Shown: positions 25,911-32,081, counted from the stretch's first letter. The stretch is 64,000 nt of DNA from Halichoerus grypus (GCF_964656455.1 NC_135719.1:127701444-127765443); one strand, 5' to 3'. Numbers and translations are program-made. Notes: generated by a model not told the origin, from the sequence alone.

Positions 25911-28271
25911 ATATGGTCTGTCTCCCTAGAATATAAGCGCTTTGAAAATAAAGGAGTTTGCCAGACTGGTTTAATACTGTAAAACCAGCACTAGAATAGT
26001 GTCTGGAACATGGTAGACCTTTGGCAAATACTAACTGAATGAGGAATGAATGGATGGATGAATGGAGTCAAAAGTTTTGGGCTTCTACCATAGTTATATT
26101 CAGTACACCATGTATATCTAATACATAGGAGGGATACAAAGATGGTTACAAAGAAGCCAAAATATTTATTTATTTTCTCTTTTCTTTACCTTCTGCTGGA
26201 AGAACTGGTTACCAATATGATCAAAAGGCAGGCAGCCTGCCAAAGCAAAGAGTTTAGACAATTCAGTAAACAGATAACTTGGCCTGGATTAGGGTCTGAA
26301 CATACTCTAGTCTTCCAGAGGGTCTTAACTGTGCTGCTTCTTGTAAAGGATGACATTCCCACAAAGAGGCACACTCCTGTGGTGGCAGGATAGGGGGAAG
26401 GAGTACATAGTGGGCTGTGGGTTGCATATGCAAGCAGAAGTCTACCTCAGTGGTTCTCAACTGGGGGGCAAAATAACTACAATGTAGGTATTTGACAATG
26501 TCTGGAGACATTATGCTTGTCAAGTCTTGGGGACAGGGAATGGAGAGGGGACGGGGGAGGGGTGCCACTGGCATCTAATGGATAGAGGCCAAAGATGCTG
26601 CTAAACATCTTACTATACATAGGACAGCCCCACACCAGAATGAATTATCCAGTCCAAAACATCAACAGTGCCACTGTTGAGACATCTTAGTCTACTCTTT
26701 CCCCTTCACCAAATAAAGCATATTAAACGCAAGTGATATTATTAGATACATAACCCCAAATACACTTGAATTTAGAGAACTAAATCAGTATGATTTTAAA
26801 TCTTTAGTAACAATAATTGGTGACACCAATACTGTAACACATCAGTATGCCAAGTCCCTGCTGTTAAGTAATCCTTGGTAGATGTTGGAGATAAATAACA
26901 TTTCACCTGGAATCATATCAAACAGAACTCAACGAAATCAGAAAACTATGTAGTCCTCAAGGCTAGCCACTTAAAGACCGCACTCTACCACTGCAATTTT
27001 AAGCACACAATACCCACAACATCTCTGTTATTCTTCCCGTGTCCTTTTCAAATTCCACCTTTTCCACAATACCTTTCCTCATAACTCTGGTAATCTTTGC
27101 ACTCAAATGTTTGCTGCTTGTAACATTTACTAAAGAAAACTCCCTAGTCCATTCAACTTATTTAATCTAATTCTTTTGCACTTAAGGTTAGTATTACACA
27201 AGTGAGCATTCTGTGTTATTCTTTCTTTCATATCTGTATGTCTTGTACCCCATCTTCCCTGCAAAGACCGTTAGATTTCTTTTTGTATACACACAAACCC
27301 TAGGATAGAGCAAGGCACCCAAAATTAATTCCCCCAAGAATTTTCTGATTAAAACATTTTGTGGGATTAACTGTCATCAGCCAGGAAAAATAAGTGTGAG
27401 GAGAATCAAGTGTGTTTAGGGAGCTCAAGCTTATGTCCTAAAACGATTACTTTCTTTACAACCATCTTTGACAACTCAACTTTTCCTGCTTCATTCGCAG
27501 GGAAAGTTTTTCTACTTAGATGGGGCAACGAGGTCGCGGACTAGTAGGAGTTATGTAACTCCTCGGAATCTCCCAGTTAAGCACCTTTTTCTCAAAGGCG
27601 GGGACCGCTTTACATGCGGTTACCAAGGCAACTGGGAACAGCAAAAATCTGAAGTGGTTCTATCTACGGAAGAAATTCTAAGGTCCAAAGTTAAAAGTGC
27701 GGAGCAGCAGCGCATTATTAGTAAACAGTGGCCACCACCAGTGGCTAATTTAAAAAAATCTCTGTTCAGTGCCGGCCCCCCCCTTTTTTTCAGGAATCCT
27801 TGTTTCGGGGCATAGGCGAGACTTCGGCAGACACACGGCGGTAAGCCGGACAGTCGGCTCCCGCCGCTTCACTTCGCTCAAATAAGCCACTGCCCTCCAC
27901 ACCCCCGCCGTGTCCGCCCGAGCCGTGGACCAGACGGAGCGCTCTCCACAACCCCAAGATGCTCAAGCGAAAAACACGTGCGACTCCTTGGCATCTGAGG
28001 CCGGAGAACTATTCGCCACGCCGAGGCTTTCGGCCCTAGTGAGGGGACGAACTCAACCCGGGAAACTGCTCAGGAAAGACCCCAGCTTCAGTGAGGCCTA
28101 GTCGCCCCGGAAGCCGGGAGCAGGGCCTAACCGTAGTCACAGCCCACGTCGCTCTGTGTCCCGAGCCAGGTCAGCGCCCGGAGACAGTGGGCAGAGAAAT
28201 GAAAAAGGTGGGTTCTCCCAGACCCTTCCGTATCGAGGACCCCCATCAACAACCCACCTGGTGAGCGCCAT
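477..28271 (-). CDS. SNW1: SNW1 (SKIP/NCoA-62), 5' part: coding exons 1-11, residues 1-376 (3' end outside window)
   Basis: SNW1 is a nuclear protein, the homologue of yeast Prp45. It is a core component of activated spliceosomes and also a transcriptional co-regulator (vitamin D receptor, RBPJ/Notch, SMADs). Eleven minus-strand exons join in one frame (1,130 coding bases = 376 codons + 2 bases), all with GT-AG introns. The product starts MALTSFLPAPTQLSQDQ and follows the human protein as I remember it throughout the placed exons. Visible parts: N-terminal region with the PPIL1-binding segment (known, roughly residues 59-129), the conserved SNW/SKIP domain (about 170-340) with Ser252-Asn253-Trp254, and a charged Arg/Glu/Lys-rich helix from about 297. 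The human protein is 536 residues, so about 160 C-terminal residues lie beyond base 1. Introns 1-10 measure 4483, 3893, 8941, 100, 951, 1464, 929, 1705, 1214 and 2985 bases. No frameshift or stop was seen, so it looks functional rather than a retrocopy. Confidence 0.98.
1020..1210 (+). mobile_element. Can-SINE (tRNA-Lys-derived), full length
   Basis: Head GGCACCTGGGTGGCTCAGTC, CT-rich body, and AAATAAATAAATAAAATC tail. In SNW1 intron 10. Confidence 0.92.
1383..1612 (+). mobile_element. MIR SINE
   Basis: Core signature: GGAGCCAG, the GTGACC...CACTCAACCACTCTGAGCCT block, CTGTAAAATGG, then AAGTGCTCAG and a CAATCAATAAAC tail. Confidence 0.85.
1850..2795 (+). mobile_element. L2 LINE 3' region
   Basis: Long L2 3' end: GGGCCTTTGCACTTGCTGTT, TTCCTTCAAG, TGACCACCCT and a terminal GTAGATGCTCAATA. 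ORFs at 1745-2268 are relics within it. Confidence 0.82.
3165..3363 (+). mobile_element. Can-SINE with an internal G-run
   Basis: Complete head and tail. A run of 10 G followed by A and GGGG at about 3246-3262 replaces part of the body. Confidence 0.9.
3559..3700 (-). CDS. SNW1: SNW1 coding exon 10 (residues 298-344 plus 1 base of codon 345)
   Basis: 142 bases; acceptor TTACTAACAG, donor GTATGACA. It encodes AREAVEMRAQVERKMAQKEK through KARERRAGIKTHVEK, a long charged helix rich in Glu, Lys and Arg at the C-terminal end of the SNW domain. Glu345 is split G|AG with exon 11. Confidence 0.97.
4386..4569 (+). mobile_element. Can-SINE
   Basis: Full head and body; flanked by the direct repeat AATGAGAT. 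In SNW1 intron 9. Confidence 0.9.
4915..5031 (-). CDS. SNW1: SNW1 coding exon 9 (residues 259-297)
   Basis: 117 bases in phase 0; acceptor GTCACACAG, donor AAG|GTTGGT. It encodes GYTIPLDKRLAADGRGLQTV and HINENFAKLAEALYIADRK, one of the most conserved blocks of the family. The donor departs from GTRAGT at +3 to +5 (see findings). Confidence 0.97.
5228..5412 (-). mobile_element. MIR SINE
   Basis: Reverse MIR: TTAACCTTCACAGTAACTCT, CATTTCACAGATG and the CACACAGTTAATAAATGG block. In SNW1 intron 8. Confidence 0.75.
6025..6223 (+). mobile_element. Can-SINE with 14-bp target duplications
   Basis: GAAAATATATTTCA flanks it exactly at 6011-6024 and 6224-6237. In SNW1 intron 8. Confidence 0.93.
6737..6802 (-). 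CDS. SNW1: SNW1 coding exon 8 (residues 237-258), carries the SNW motif
   Basis: 66 bases in phase 0; acceptor CCACTCAG, donor GTAATTAAG. It encodes MTVKEQQEWKIPPCISNWKN then AK. Ser252-Asn253-Trp254 is the invariant motif for which the family is named. Confidence 0.97.
7083..7319 (+). mobile_element. Can-SINE, diverged
   Basis: Head GGCACCTAGGTGGCTTAGTC, long A-rich tail; short flanking repeat AAAGTGA at 7071 and 7320. In SNW1 intron 7. Confidence 0.87.
7732..7801 (-). CDS. SNW1: SNW1 coding exon 7 (residues 213-236)
   Basis: 70 bases; acceptor ATCCTTCAG, donor GTAATC. It encodes INKKIPRGPPSPPAPVMHSP then SRK. The proline-rich PRGPPSPPAP linker is a conserved part of the SNW domain and includes Ser-Pro sites phosphorylated in the human protein (known). 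Confidence 0.97.
8050..8153 (-). mobile_element. Short tRNA-like Can-SINE (about 100 bp class)
   Basis: tRNA-like head read in reverse (GCTCTACCAACTGAGCCAGC) followed directly by a T-run; it lacks the CT-rich body of the longer family. Confidence 0.8.
8158..8334 (-). mobile_element. Can-SINE, second of a tandem trio
   Basis: Degenerate copy in reverse, ending GCAGGTGCCCC; directly follows the previous SINE. Confidence 0.8.
8337..8506 (-). mobile_element. Can-SINE, third of a tandem trio
   Basis: Reverse copy ending CTCAGGTGCCCC, abutting the L1 fragment that follows. Confidence 0.82.
8508..9022 (-). mobile_element. L1 3' UTR fragment (L1M type)
   Basis: Reverse L1 3' end: CAGCTTTATTGAGGTACAAC, ATAATTGGAATCATACAG, TTTCACTCAACATAATAC and ATTCATCCATGTT are hallmark phrases. 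Confidence 0.85.
9023..9234 (+). mobile_element. Can-SINE next to SNW1 exon 6
   Basis: Full-length copy with exact target duplications GTGTTTTATT at 9013-9022 and 9235-9244. The right duplication ends 21 bases from the exon 6 donor. It lies in reverse orientation relative to SNW1. Confidence 0.94.
9266..9370 (-). CDS. SNW1: SNW1 coding exon 6 (residues 178-212 plus 2 bases of codon 213)
   Basis: 105 bases; acceptor TTCTTCAG, donor GTAAGTAG. It encodes YTPSQQGVAFNSGAKQRVIR and MVEMQKDPMEPPRF, with Lys213 split with exon 7. A full-length Can-SINE begins 31 bases into intron 6 (21 bases if its target duplication is counted), very close to the donor. Confidence 0.97.
10322..10428 (-). CDS. SNW1: SNW1 coding exon 5 (residues 143-177 plus 2 bases of codon 178)
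   Basis: 107 bases; acceptor TTATTTCAG, donor CG|GTATGATC. It encodes ITEKTRVALEKSVSQKVAAA and MPVRAADKLAPAQYI, at the beginning of the conserved SNW/SKIP domain. Arg178 is split between exons 5 and 6. Confidence 0.97.
10464..10470 (-). promoter_or_regulatory. Candidate branch site of SNW1 intron 4
   Basis: The minus strand reads TATTAAC, one base from the optimal TACTAAC. The presumed branch A (10465) is about 36 bases upstream of the exon 5 boundary, within the 100-base intron 4. Confidence 0.55.
10529..10624 (-). CDS. SNW1: SNW1 coding exon 4 (residues 111-142)
   Basis: 96 bases in phase 0; acceptor TTTTAG, donor GTAATAGG. It encodes VIYSKYTDLVPKEVMNADDP through EEAIKE. It is separated from exon 5 by only 100 bases, while the intron on its other side (intron 3) is the longest in the window at 8,941 bases. 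Confidence 0.97.
11289..11411 (+). mobile_element. 5'-truncated Can-SINE with a private GATATATAT marker
   Basis: The head is missing. The body carries CTCTCGATATATATC, not seen in other copies, and the element ends in an AAATAAATAAATAAAATC tail. Bases 11289-11372 recur inverted at 11816-11899. Confidence 0.88.
11412..11453 (-). mobile_element. Can-SINE head fragment
   Basis: Reverse head only (TGACTGAGCCACCCAGGCAG, then GCACCCC), abutting the A-tail of the preceding copy. Confidence 0.75.
11665..11820 (+). mobile_element. Can-SINE, left arm of a palindrome
   Basis: Head GGGACACCTGGGTGGCTCAG through CTCTGTCAAATATA, without a normal A-tail; joined directly to an inverted copy. Confidence 0.9.
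11821..11973 (-). mobile_element. Can-SINE, right arm of a palindrome
   Basis: Reverse copy without its poly-A end, ending GAGCCACCCAGGCACCTC. It shares the private GATATATAT junction with the copy at 11289. Confidence 0.9.
11974..12165 (+). mobile_element. 5'-truncated Can-SINE with a long AT-rich tail
   Basis: Starts within the tRNA-like head (GCATCCGACTCTTG) and ends in repeated AAAT/AATT units to about 12165. Confidence 0.85.
12246..12417 (+). mobile_element. Can-SINE lacking the A-box region
   Basis: GGGCGCCTGGGTGGC joins directly to AACTGCCTTCGG, so about 15 bases that include the pol III A-box are missing. Confidence 0.9.
12418..13018 (+). mobile_element. L2 LINE 3' end, interrupted by a MIR
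   Basis: L2-like phrases (TTGAACACAACATGCTTTCC, GGCCTGTCTTGACTACC, CAATGCCTGGTCCACAGGAG) on both sides of the MIR at 12787-12925. The ORF phrases here are repeat-derived. Confidence 0.68.
12787..12925 (-). mobile_element. MIR SINE inside L2
   Basis: Reverse MIR: AATTTATTAAGCACTTATTC, TGTGCCACTATTC, CCCTGAGGTATGTACAATGA. Confidence 0.7.
13255..13385 (-). mobile_element. MIR fragment
   Basis: AGATCACACAGCTAGTAACT preceded by a GAGGCTCAG block, typical of a reverse MIR core. Confidence 0.55.
13386..15029. other. SNW1 intron 3, no recognised feature
   Basis: No exon, and no repeat I can name. G-runs occur near 14,030-14,060. The 113-codon frame at 13971-14312 has no recognisable domain and is treated as chance. 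Confidence 0.6.
15030..15150 (-). mobile_element. L1 3' fragment
   Basis: TTTTTAGAGCAGTTTTAGGT, CACAGCAAAATTAAG and CCTATCCCTACACATGCATA are an L1M/L1ME 3' signature in reverse. Confidence 0.7.
16177..16303 (-). mobile_element. Short tRNA-like Can-SINE
   Basis: T-run then CTACACCCAGTGTAGGGGCT, ending ACTGAGCCAGCTGGGCGCC; no CT-rich body. Confidence 0.8.
16518..16576 (+). repeat. Compound microsatellite (TG)n(AG)n
   Basis: About 40 bases of TG repeat (one TC interruption) run directly into an AG repeat. Confidence 0.95.
16845..17600 (+). mobile_element. L1ME-type 3' fragment, split by a SINE
   Basis: ATCCTTTGACCCAGTAAGTC, a TTAAGTAAAAAAAGCAAGTC block and GATCTGGAAGGATGTATATC are L1 3' end phrases. 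It sits between two reverse L2 segments. Confidence 0.75.
17078..17274 (+). mobile_element. Can-SINE inside L1ME
   Basis: Flanked by exact 15-bp duplications AAAAATAAAGCAGAC at 17063-17077 and 17275-17289. Confidence 0.93.
17620..18500 (-). mobile_element. L2 LINE, reverse (probable continuation of 15775-16810)
   Basis: GA-rich text typical of reverse L2 3' UTR (GGGCTGGAGACACAGATC; GAAGTAGAGAGAACAGATAA). Strongly diverged, so limits are approximate. Confidence 0.5.
18501..19249. other. SNW1 intron 3, no recognised feature
   Basis: AT-rich sequence with no exon or repeat I can name. Confidence 0.6.
19250..19448 (-). mobile_element. Can-SINE
   Basis: Reverse copy ending AAGCCACCCAGGTACCCC; imperfect flanking repeat CATTGGCTAC / CATTGCTAC. 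It lies about 118 bases from exon 3. Confidence 0.9.
19566..19727 (-). CDS. SNW1: SNW1 coding exon 3 (residues 57-110)
   Basis: 162 bases, in phase 0 at both ends; acceptor ACATAG, donor GTAATC. It encodes DFGDGGAFPEIHVAQYPLDM, GRKKKMSNALAIQVDAEGK and the rest through SKDK. It contains the basic GRKKK stretch and lies in the segment reported to bind the cyclophilin PPIL1 (known for the human protein). A 54-codon symmetrical exon could be skipped without changing frame. Confidence 0.97.
19785..20250 (-). mobile_element. L2 LINE 3' end, reverse
   Basis: TTCATTCATTCAACAATTAT, GTGAAGGCCCTGCTGCAAGA and GATCATGAAAGGGCTTCTAA are reverse L2 phrases. ORFs at 19820-20127 are relics. Confidence 0.75.
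20685..21062 (-). mobile_element. MIR SINE split by a Can-SINE
   Basis: Left part runs to GAAAAGTTAAGTGA; the right part resumes GTTAAGGGATTTTCCCAAGA and GCAGGATTTGAACTCAGATC. Confidence 0.7.
20761..20965 (-). mobile_element. Can-SINE inside MIR
   Basis: Full reverse copy flanked by AAGTTAAGTGATTTT / AAGTTAAGGGATTTT. Confidence 0.93.
21122..21222 (-). mobile_element. Carnivore L1 3' tail
   Basis: TTAAATTCTAGCTAGTTAAC, ATACAGTGCAGTATTAGTTT and CAGTGATTCATCACTTACAT match, in reverse, the end of the L1 at about 39150-39230. Confidence 0.85.
21290..21478 (-). mobile_element. Can-SINE
   Basis: Reverse copy with flanking repeat AACAACTTTT. Confidence 0.9.
21479..23620. other. SNW1 intron 2, mostly unrecognised
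   Basis: No exon. Weak reverse L2/MIR-like phrases (AGCAGGGCAGGGACCTTCC at about 22638; GGTCAGGATCTGCCCAGGGA at about 23082) are too diverged to bound. Confidence 0.5.
23621..23774 (-). CDS. SNW1: SNW1 coding exon 2 (residues 5-56)
   Basis: 154 bases, preceded by TTATAG and followed by GTAAGT on the minus strand, a consensus donor. It encodes SFLPAPTQLSQDQLEAEE through GYRKGWIPRLLE and ends on a codon boundary. This N-terminal arm is rich in Ser, Arg and Pro. In spliceosome structures (established knowledge) the largely extended N-terminal part of SKIP threads between core proteins. Confidence 0.97.
23775..24544. other. SNW1 intron 1, no recognised feature
   Basis: AT-rich intronic sequence next to exon 2 with no repeat or exon I can name. 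Confidence 0.55.
24545..24765 (-). mobile_element. L2 LINE 3' end, reverse
   Basis: ATTTACTGATCACTTGGGTG, GTACTGTGCTAGGTATGCAA and GAGTGCTATGACAACATACA follow the reverse L2 end. Confidence 0.65.
24768..24975 (+). mobile_element. MIR SINE
   Basis: GTACTGTGATGGTTAAGAGC, a GTTCAAATCCTACCTATGCC block, TTCTCATCTGTAGA, and CACAGTGTCTAAATACTG. Confidence 0.82.
25392..25496 (-). mobile_element. Short tRNA-like Can-SINE
   Basis: CTACACCCAACATGGGGCTT ... ACTGAACCAGCCAGGTGCCC; about 100 bases, no CT-rich body. Confidence 0.83.
25664..25854 (-). mobile_element. Can-SINE inside L2
   Basis: Reverse copy with flanking GAAATCGCATT / GAAATTGCATT. Confidence 0.92.
25880..25909 (+). repeat. (AC)n microsatellite
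   Basis: About 14 uninterrupted AC units within L2. Confidence 0.95.
26448..26692 (+). mobile_element. MER5A-like hAT DNA transposon
   Basis: Begins CAGTGGTTCTCAACTGGGGG, includes ACAATGTCTGGAGACATTAT, GGATGCTGCTAAACATC-like and AATTATCCAGTCCAAAACAT, and ends in a GTTGAGACATCT terminus. Confidence 0.82.
26693..27769. other. SNW1 intron 1, distal part
   Basis: Contains an L2-like plus-strand stretch (about 27020-27335: CTGTATGTCTTGTACCCCAT) and then unique sequence rising in GC toward the promoter. The 115-codon frame at 27468-27815 has no domain signature. Confidence 0.5.
27619..27632. promoter_or_regulatory. RFX X-box-like palindrome in SNW1 intron 1
   Basis: GTTACCAAGGCAAC fits the RFX consensus GTnRCC-N(0-3)-RGYAAC with a 2-base spacer. 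It sits about 640 bases downstream of the SNW1 start codon within intron 1. Confidence 0.5.
28258..28271 (-). CDS. SNW1: SNW1 coding exon 1 (residues 1-4 plus 2 bases of codon 5)
   Basis: The minus strand reads AAGATGGCGCTCACCAG then GTGGGTTG, giving the start codon at 28271-28269, residues MALT, and a donor at 28257. The ATG context (AAGATGG, A at -3 and G at +4) is a strong Kozak match. AAGATGGCG also resembles a YY1 site overlapping the start. The split codon AG|C gives Ser5 with exon 2. The 5' UTR continues toward about 28,310-28,330, but the transcription start cannot be fixed from sequence alone. Confidence 0.96.
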
Positions 28272-28308
28272 CTTCTTCCGCTTCTTCCAGCGCGAGCGAC
28301 AGCACCGC

Positions 28309-28316
28309 GGGGCGGG
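28309..28316. promoter_or_regulatory. SP1/KLF GC box
   Basis: GGGGCGGG, 38 bases upstream of the SNW1 start codon, inside or at the edge of the 5' UTR. Confidence 0.5.
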
Positions 28317-28357
28317 TCTTTCCCCTTGATGGGGAGGGGAAAGGAAGGAGCTCGCGA

Positions 28358-28368
28358 TGCGCAGGCGC
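28358..28368. promoter_or_regulatory. NRF1-type site
   Basis: TGCGCAGGCGC matches the GCGCAnGCGC core bound by NRF1, about 87 bases upstream of the SNW1 ATG. NRF1 sites are common in housekeeping promoters. Confidence 0.6.
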
Positions 28369-28380
28369 CTAAGCCGAAAG

Positions 28381-28400
28381 GCCTTCTGGGATTTGTAGTT
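28381..28400 (-). promoter_or_regulatory. ZNF143/THAP11-type (SBS) element
   Basis: The minus strand reads AACTACAAATCCCAGAAGGC, close to the known long ZNF143 motif ACTACAAnTCCCAGmrnGC. It lies about 110 bases upstream of the SNW1 start codon. Confidence 0.75.
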
Positions 28401-29084
28401 CTTTGAACAAGAGTACAGTTCGGTTCTGTCCTAACCAGACTGAGCGGTTATGAGATAAGGGCTTCAGTTAAGAAAGGCAGATGCATCCCTTGTACAGTGT
28501 GACAGAATAGGGCGTTCCCTAGGCAAAATAACAAAGGTGAGATGCCTTTTAAGCTGCTTATTTTGTTCCCCACTCAGTCTCATTCTCCTCGTAGGGATCC
28601 CCAATACAAGAGTATCCCAGGAACGGCAACGTTAAATAAAAGGGTGACAGGGTTTTAAAAAATAGGAAATCGTGAGACTGTCGAATCGAGAGTTTGGGGA
28701 CGCTCTAAAAACATTCACACTCGAAACTTTTCTTTAAACGCTGTCTCCTACCTCCACACCCCACCCCCAAAACACTCTCCTGGGAAGGTATTGTATGATC
28801 CTTGGTAAGTTACCTTTACAACACTTCTTTTGTGTATTATGTTCTGTTTTTATGTATGTACGTGTTTTATATTACGTGTTTTACGTAGATAATGGGTTAA
28901 ACATAATCCTCGATGAACCGGTAGGATAAATGAAATCTGCTTACAATACTGAAGAGAGGGAAGTAGGTGGAGTATAGATGAAATGAGAATAGCCGTTTTT
29001 GATCACTGTTGAAGCTGGATAATGGGGAAAGGGATGTTCATTATACTAACACGTTTGATATTTTCCATGATAAAGAGTAGATAC
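28401..29084. other. Intergenic sequence upstream of SNW1
   Basis: Nothing recognised beyond the promoter block; no exon with supporting splice sites. Confidence 0.55.
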
Positions 29085-29260
29085 AAACTTTTAGTTGCAG
29101 TATAGCACACATACAGAAAGGTGCATACAGTGTAAGTGTACAGCTCTTTGAATTTTCCCAAACCAACCACACTACTTTGAGCATCAGAAGCAGCATCCCC
29201 TACCCAAGATGACTCAATTTCTGGTGACAAGATGTTGTAGGTTCATCTAGTATTTTTTCT
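29085..29260 (-). mobile_element. Old L1 3' fragment (tentative)
   Basis: GTGCATACAGTGTAAGTGTA, CAGCTCTTTGAATTTTCCCA and GATGACTCAATTTCTGGTGA resemble a reverse L1M 3' region; strongly diverged. Confidence 0.45.
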
Positions 29261-29783
29261 ACTCCAGACTTGGAATCAGTCATTTCTCCAAGGAGCCCTC
29301 CTTTAAGTGGGAAAGTGATATTTAGAGAAAATGATTTGGATGCTACAAATGTTCATTGTTATTGGGCCGATTATTGTTTGTAAACCTTTTTAGCCTACAG
29401 ATCTAAAAAATTTAGATATACACACATATTTTTTGAGAAAATGCATCATGCATTTATATTAATATTTTCAATGCAAACTTAGGATTACACAGATTTTACT
29501 TAACTTTGATTTTATATGCATATCTCTTATGAAAATCTTGGTGCCTAATGACATTAACATAATTACATATGTCAATAACAATTAATTAACATAATTAACA
29601 TAATTGCTTTATCCTACAGTATATATAAAATAGTTTCAGAATAACATTACTAAAATGATTACTAAACATATGCTTACTGATAAGTTTCTGCCTTTTTTTT
29701 TTTTTGCAATTCTTTTTGCCCTTAGAGTATATCTCTCTAGGTGTGTATAGTCAAATTGCATTGCTTCAAAGTGACTTGGGGAG

Positions 29784-29888
29784 AGGTGCACCTGATAGGC
29801 TCAGTTGGTAGAGTATGCAAGTCTTGATCTCAGGTTTTTAAGTCTGAGCCCCATGTTGGGTGTAGAGATTTCTTAAAAATAAATAAAC
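29784..29888 (+). mobile_element. Short tRNA-like Can-SINE
   Basis: GGTGCACCTGATAGGCTCAG, GTTGGTAGAGTATGCAAGTC, short A-rich end; flanks AGTGACTTGG / AGTCACTTGG. Confidence 0.85.
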
Positions 29889-30289
29889 ACAGTCACTTGG
29901 AATAGTTCCTCTCTGTGAGATTATGCCACCAATTTGATAGTCAGGTTTATTTCTTTTTGCTTTGGATTCTTAGGCGTTGCCTTAAAAAAAATTGTTTTGT
30001 GAAACAGTTACATGGTTTCAAAGCCAAAATTTACCAAACAGGTAGTACATTTAGAGAAGTCTAGATTCTTTCCCTGACCCTTCTGTCATTTTCCCTTCCT
30101 CTCCCTATAGATAATCTTTTTAAAAAAATTTTGTGGTTTATCCCTTCACTTAAAAATATACACAAACACATATATATTTGTATGCTTCTCTTTCTTTCTT
30201 AGACAATGGTAGATACCATACACACTTTTCTCCACCTTCCTTTTTTTCACTTATTATTATATCTTGGAGATCACTGTTTTGCAGTATAT

Positions 30290-30900
30290 AGAAATCACAT
30301 TGGAGATTTTGAGTAGAGAAGACACATGATCTGATTTGTGTTTTATGAAGATCCTTATGATTGCTGTGTTGAAAATGAACTCCAAGAAGCAAGGAAGGAA
30401 AGAAGGAGACCAGTTGTGTGGCTTTTGTGATAATTCAGGGGATAGATGCTGATGGTTTAGGGAGGGAGGTAGTAGTAGAGATGGTAAGAAGAGATTGGAA
30501 TCTGGATCCATTTTGAAGGTAGAACTAACAAATTTTAATGATAGAATTGATGTGAAGTATGAAAGAGAATAATCAAGGATGGTTCCGAGGGTTTTTGTCT
30601 GAGAAATTAGAGGGATGGAATTGCCATTTACTAAGATGGGAAAATTGCAAGAGGGTCATGTTTGTGGGAGAAGATCAGGAGTGTGGCTTTGAACATGTTA
30701 TATTTGAAATGGTTGTTAGACAAAGACAGCCAAGTAAAGATGTCATGTAAGCAGTTGTATATACAAGTTTGAAGTGTGGGGGGAAAGGTCTGGGCTGGAG
30801 ACCTTTGGGGGTAGATGGTATGTAAATTGATGATACTGGATGAGATCACCTAGGGAATGAGTATAGCTACAGAAGAGAAGCAGTTCAAGGGCAGATTGGT
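30290..30900 (-). mobile_element. L2 LINE, reverse, about 600 bp
   Basis: CATGATCTGATTTGTGTTTT, CCATTTTGAAGGTAGAACTA, GGTCTGGGCTGGAGACCTTT and GGATGAGATCACCTAGGGAA follow the reverse L2 3' UTR. Confidence 0.8.
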
Positions 30901-31203
30901 GAGATGAAAAACCAGTGAAGGAAACTGAAAAGGAATGGCCAGAGGTTTGATCAATGGAATTATTGGAGATAAAGCATCCATCTTCCTTTTGGATCAGAAG
31001 CTATAAGATTGTAGGCTTGAGTTACCAGTATTTATCTATCCTGGCAGATAGCAAGAGCCTGTGACAGGAAAGAATGAGGCCACCATGCAAGAAAGAAGGA
31101 GACCAAAAGGGTAAAGAGGAGAATAAGAGATTGAGAGATGGTGAGACCTCTAACAACATTTTGGGAGTTCCTGGATTCAGCAGTGCCTGAAGACTGCACC
31201 ATC

Positions 31204-31275
31204 CTGAATTTTATTTATTTATTTATTTATTTATTTAGTCATCCTGAATTTTTTATTTTATTTATTTATTTATTT
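31204..31275 (+). repeat. (TTTA)n simple repeats, two blocks
   Basis: ATTTATTTATT tracts at about 31208-31238 and 31253-31275, separated by a second copy of CATCCTGAATTTT. Confidence 0.85.
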
Positions 31276-31467
31276 TTTTTTAAGATTTTTTTATTTATTT
31301 GTGAGAGAGAGAATGAGAGACAGAGAGCATGAGAGGGAAGAGGGTCAGAGGGAGAAGCAGGCTCCTTGCTGAGCAGGGAGCCCGATGCGGGACTCGATCC
31401 CGGGACTCCAGGATCATGACCTGAGCCGAAGGCAGTCGCTTAACCAACTGAGCCACCCAGGCGCCCC
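31276..31467 (-). mobile_element. Can-SINE
   Basis: Reverse full-length copy; TCCTGAATTTTTT occurs on both sides. Confidence 0.92.
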
Positions 31468-31830
31468 TTTCCTGAATTTTTTAAATTAAGTGAGCCAATG
31501 AATTATTTTGTTGGCTTTAAGTTAGTTTGAATTGATTCTCTATCATTAACAATGGAAAGGAGTTTAAACAATATTTATTTTCTGCGCTCCATTAATACTT
31601 GTTTCTCCCCAAGTCTTAACATTTATCACACTTTATAGATTTTGATGGTTTACTTGACTGCAAAGAAGATTGAATCTCTCTCCTCTCCTGTGCCTGAACA
31701 ATCTTGGGCAAGTCCTCAACCCTCACTGGATATAGACTCCTTATCTATAAAAGCGTAGGGTGGGACCAGATAATATCAAAGATCCCTTCCAGTGTCAATA
31801 TCCTTTTATTCTTGGTACTTTTTTCTATTT

Positions 31831-31927
31831 TTTTTTTTTTTTTAAAGTACACCCAGTGTGGGGCTTGAACTCACAACCCTGGGATCAAGAGTTGCATGCT
31901 CTACTGACTGAACCAGCCAGGTAACCC
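31831..31927 (-). mobile_element. Short tRNA-like Can-SINE
   Basis: T-run then ACACCCAGTGTGGGGCTTGA ... CTGAACCAGCCAGGTAACCC. Confidence 0.82.
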
Positions 31928-32081
31928 ATTTTTTTCTAGTTTTTAAATCTCTAGATAAAGAGTTTTAAAAATTTGCCGTTCCAGGAACTATGAATACACA
32001 CAACTTAGATGAATCTGAGAGGCATCATGCTGAGTGAAAGAAGCCAGTCTCAAAAGATTATATATTACATTGGTCCTTGAG

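Larger units (their letters stand above)
24985..26065 (+). mobile_element. L2 LINE 3' region(s), interrupted by two SINEs and an AC repeat
   Basis: Two consecutive L2-like ends (the first closing near 25225, the second with GACCACCTCATCCAAAACGG, GTCTCCCTAGAATATAAGCG and a terminal GAATGAGGAATGAATGG). Confidence 0.65.
27770..28400 (-). promoter_or_regulatory. SNW1: SNW1 promoter / CpG island
   Basis: The sequence changes from AT-rich to CpG-rich across the SNW1 first exon, with frequent CG pairs from about 27,770 to 28,390. There is no TATA box at a suitable distance. An SP1-type GGGGCGGG lies at 28309-28316, an NRF1-type TGCGCAGGCGC at 28358-28368 and a ZNF143-type site at 28381-28400. This fits a housekeeping promoter, as expected for a core splicing factor. 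Confidence 0.88.

Noticed and set aside
27468..28101. Plus-strand frames of 115 and 63 codons across SNW1 intron 1 and its CpG island
   Set aside because: No domain, no splice support, composition driven by the CpG island; antisense to SNW1. A divergent or antisense RNA is possible but not shown by the sequence.
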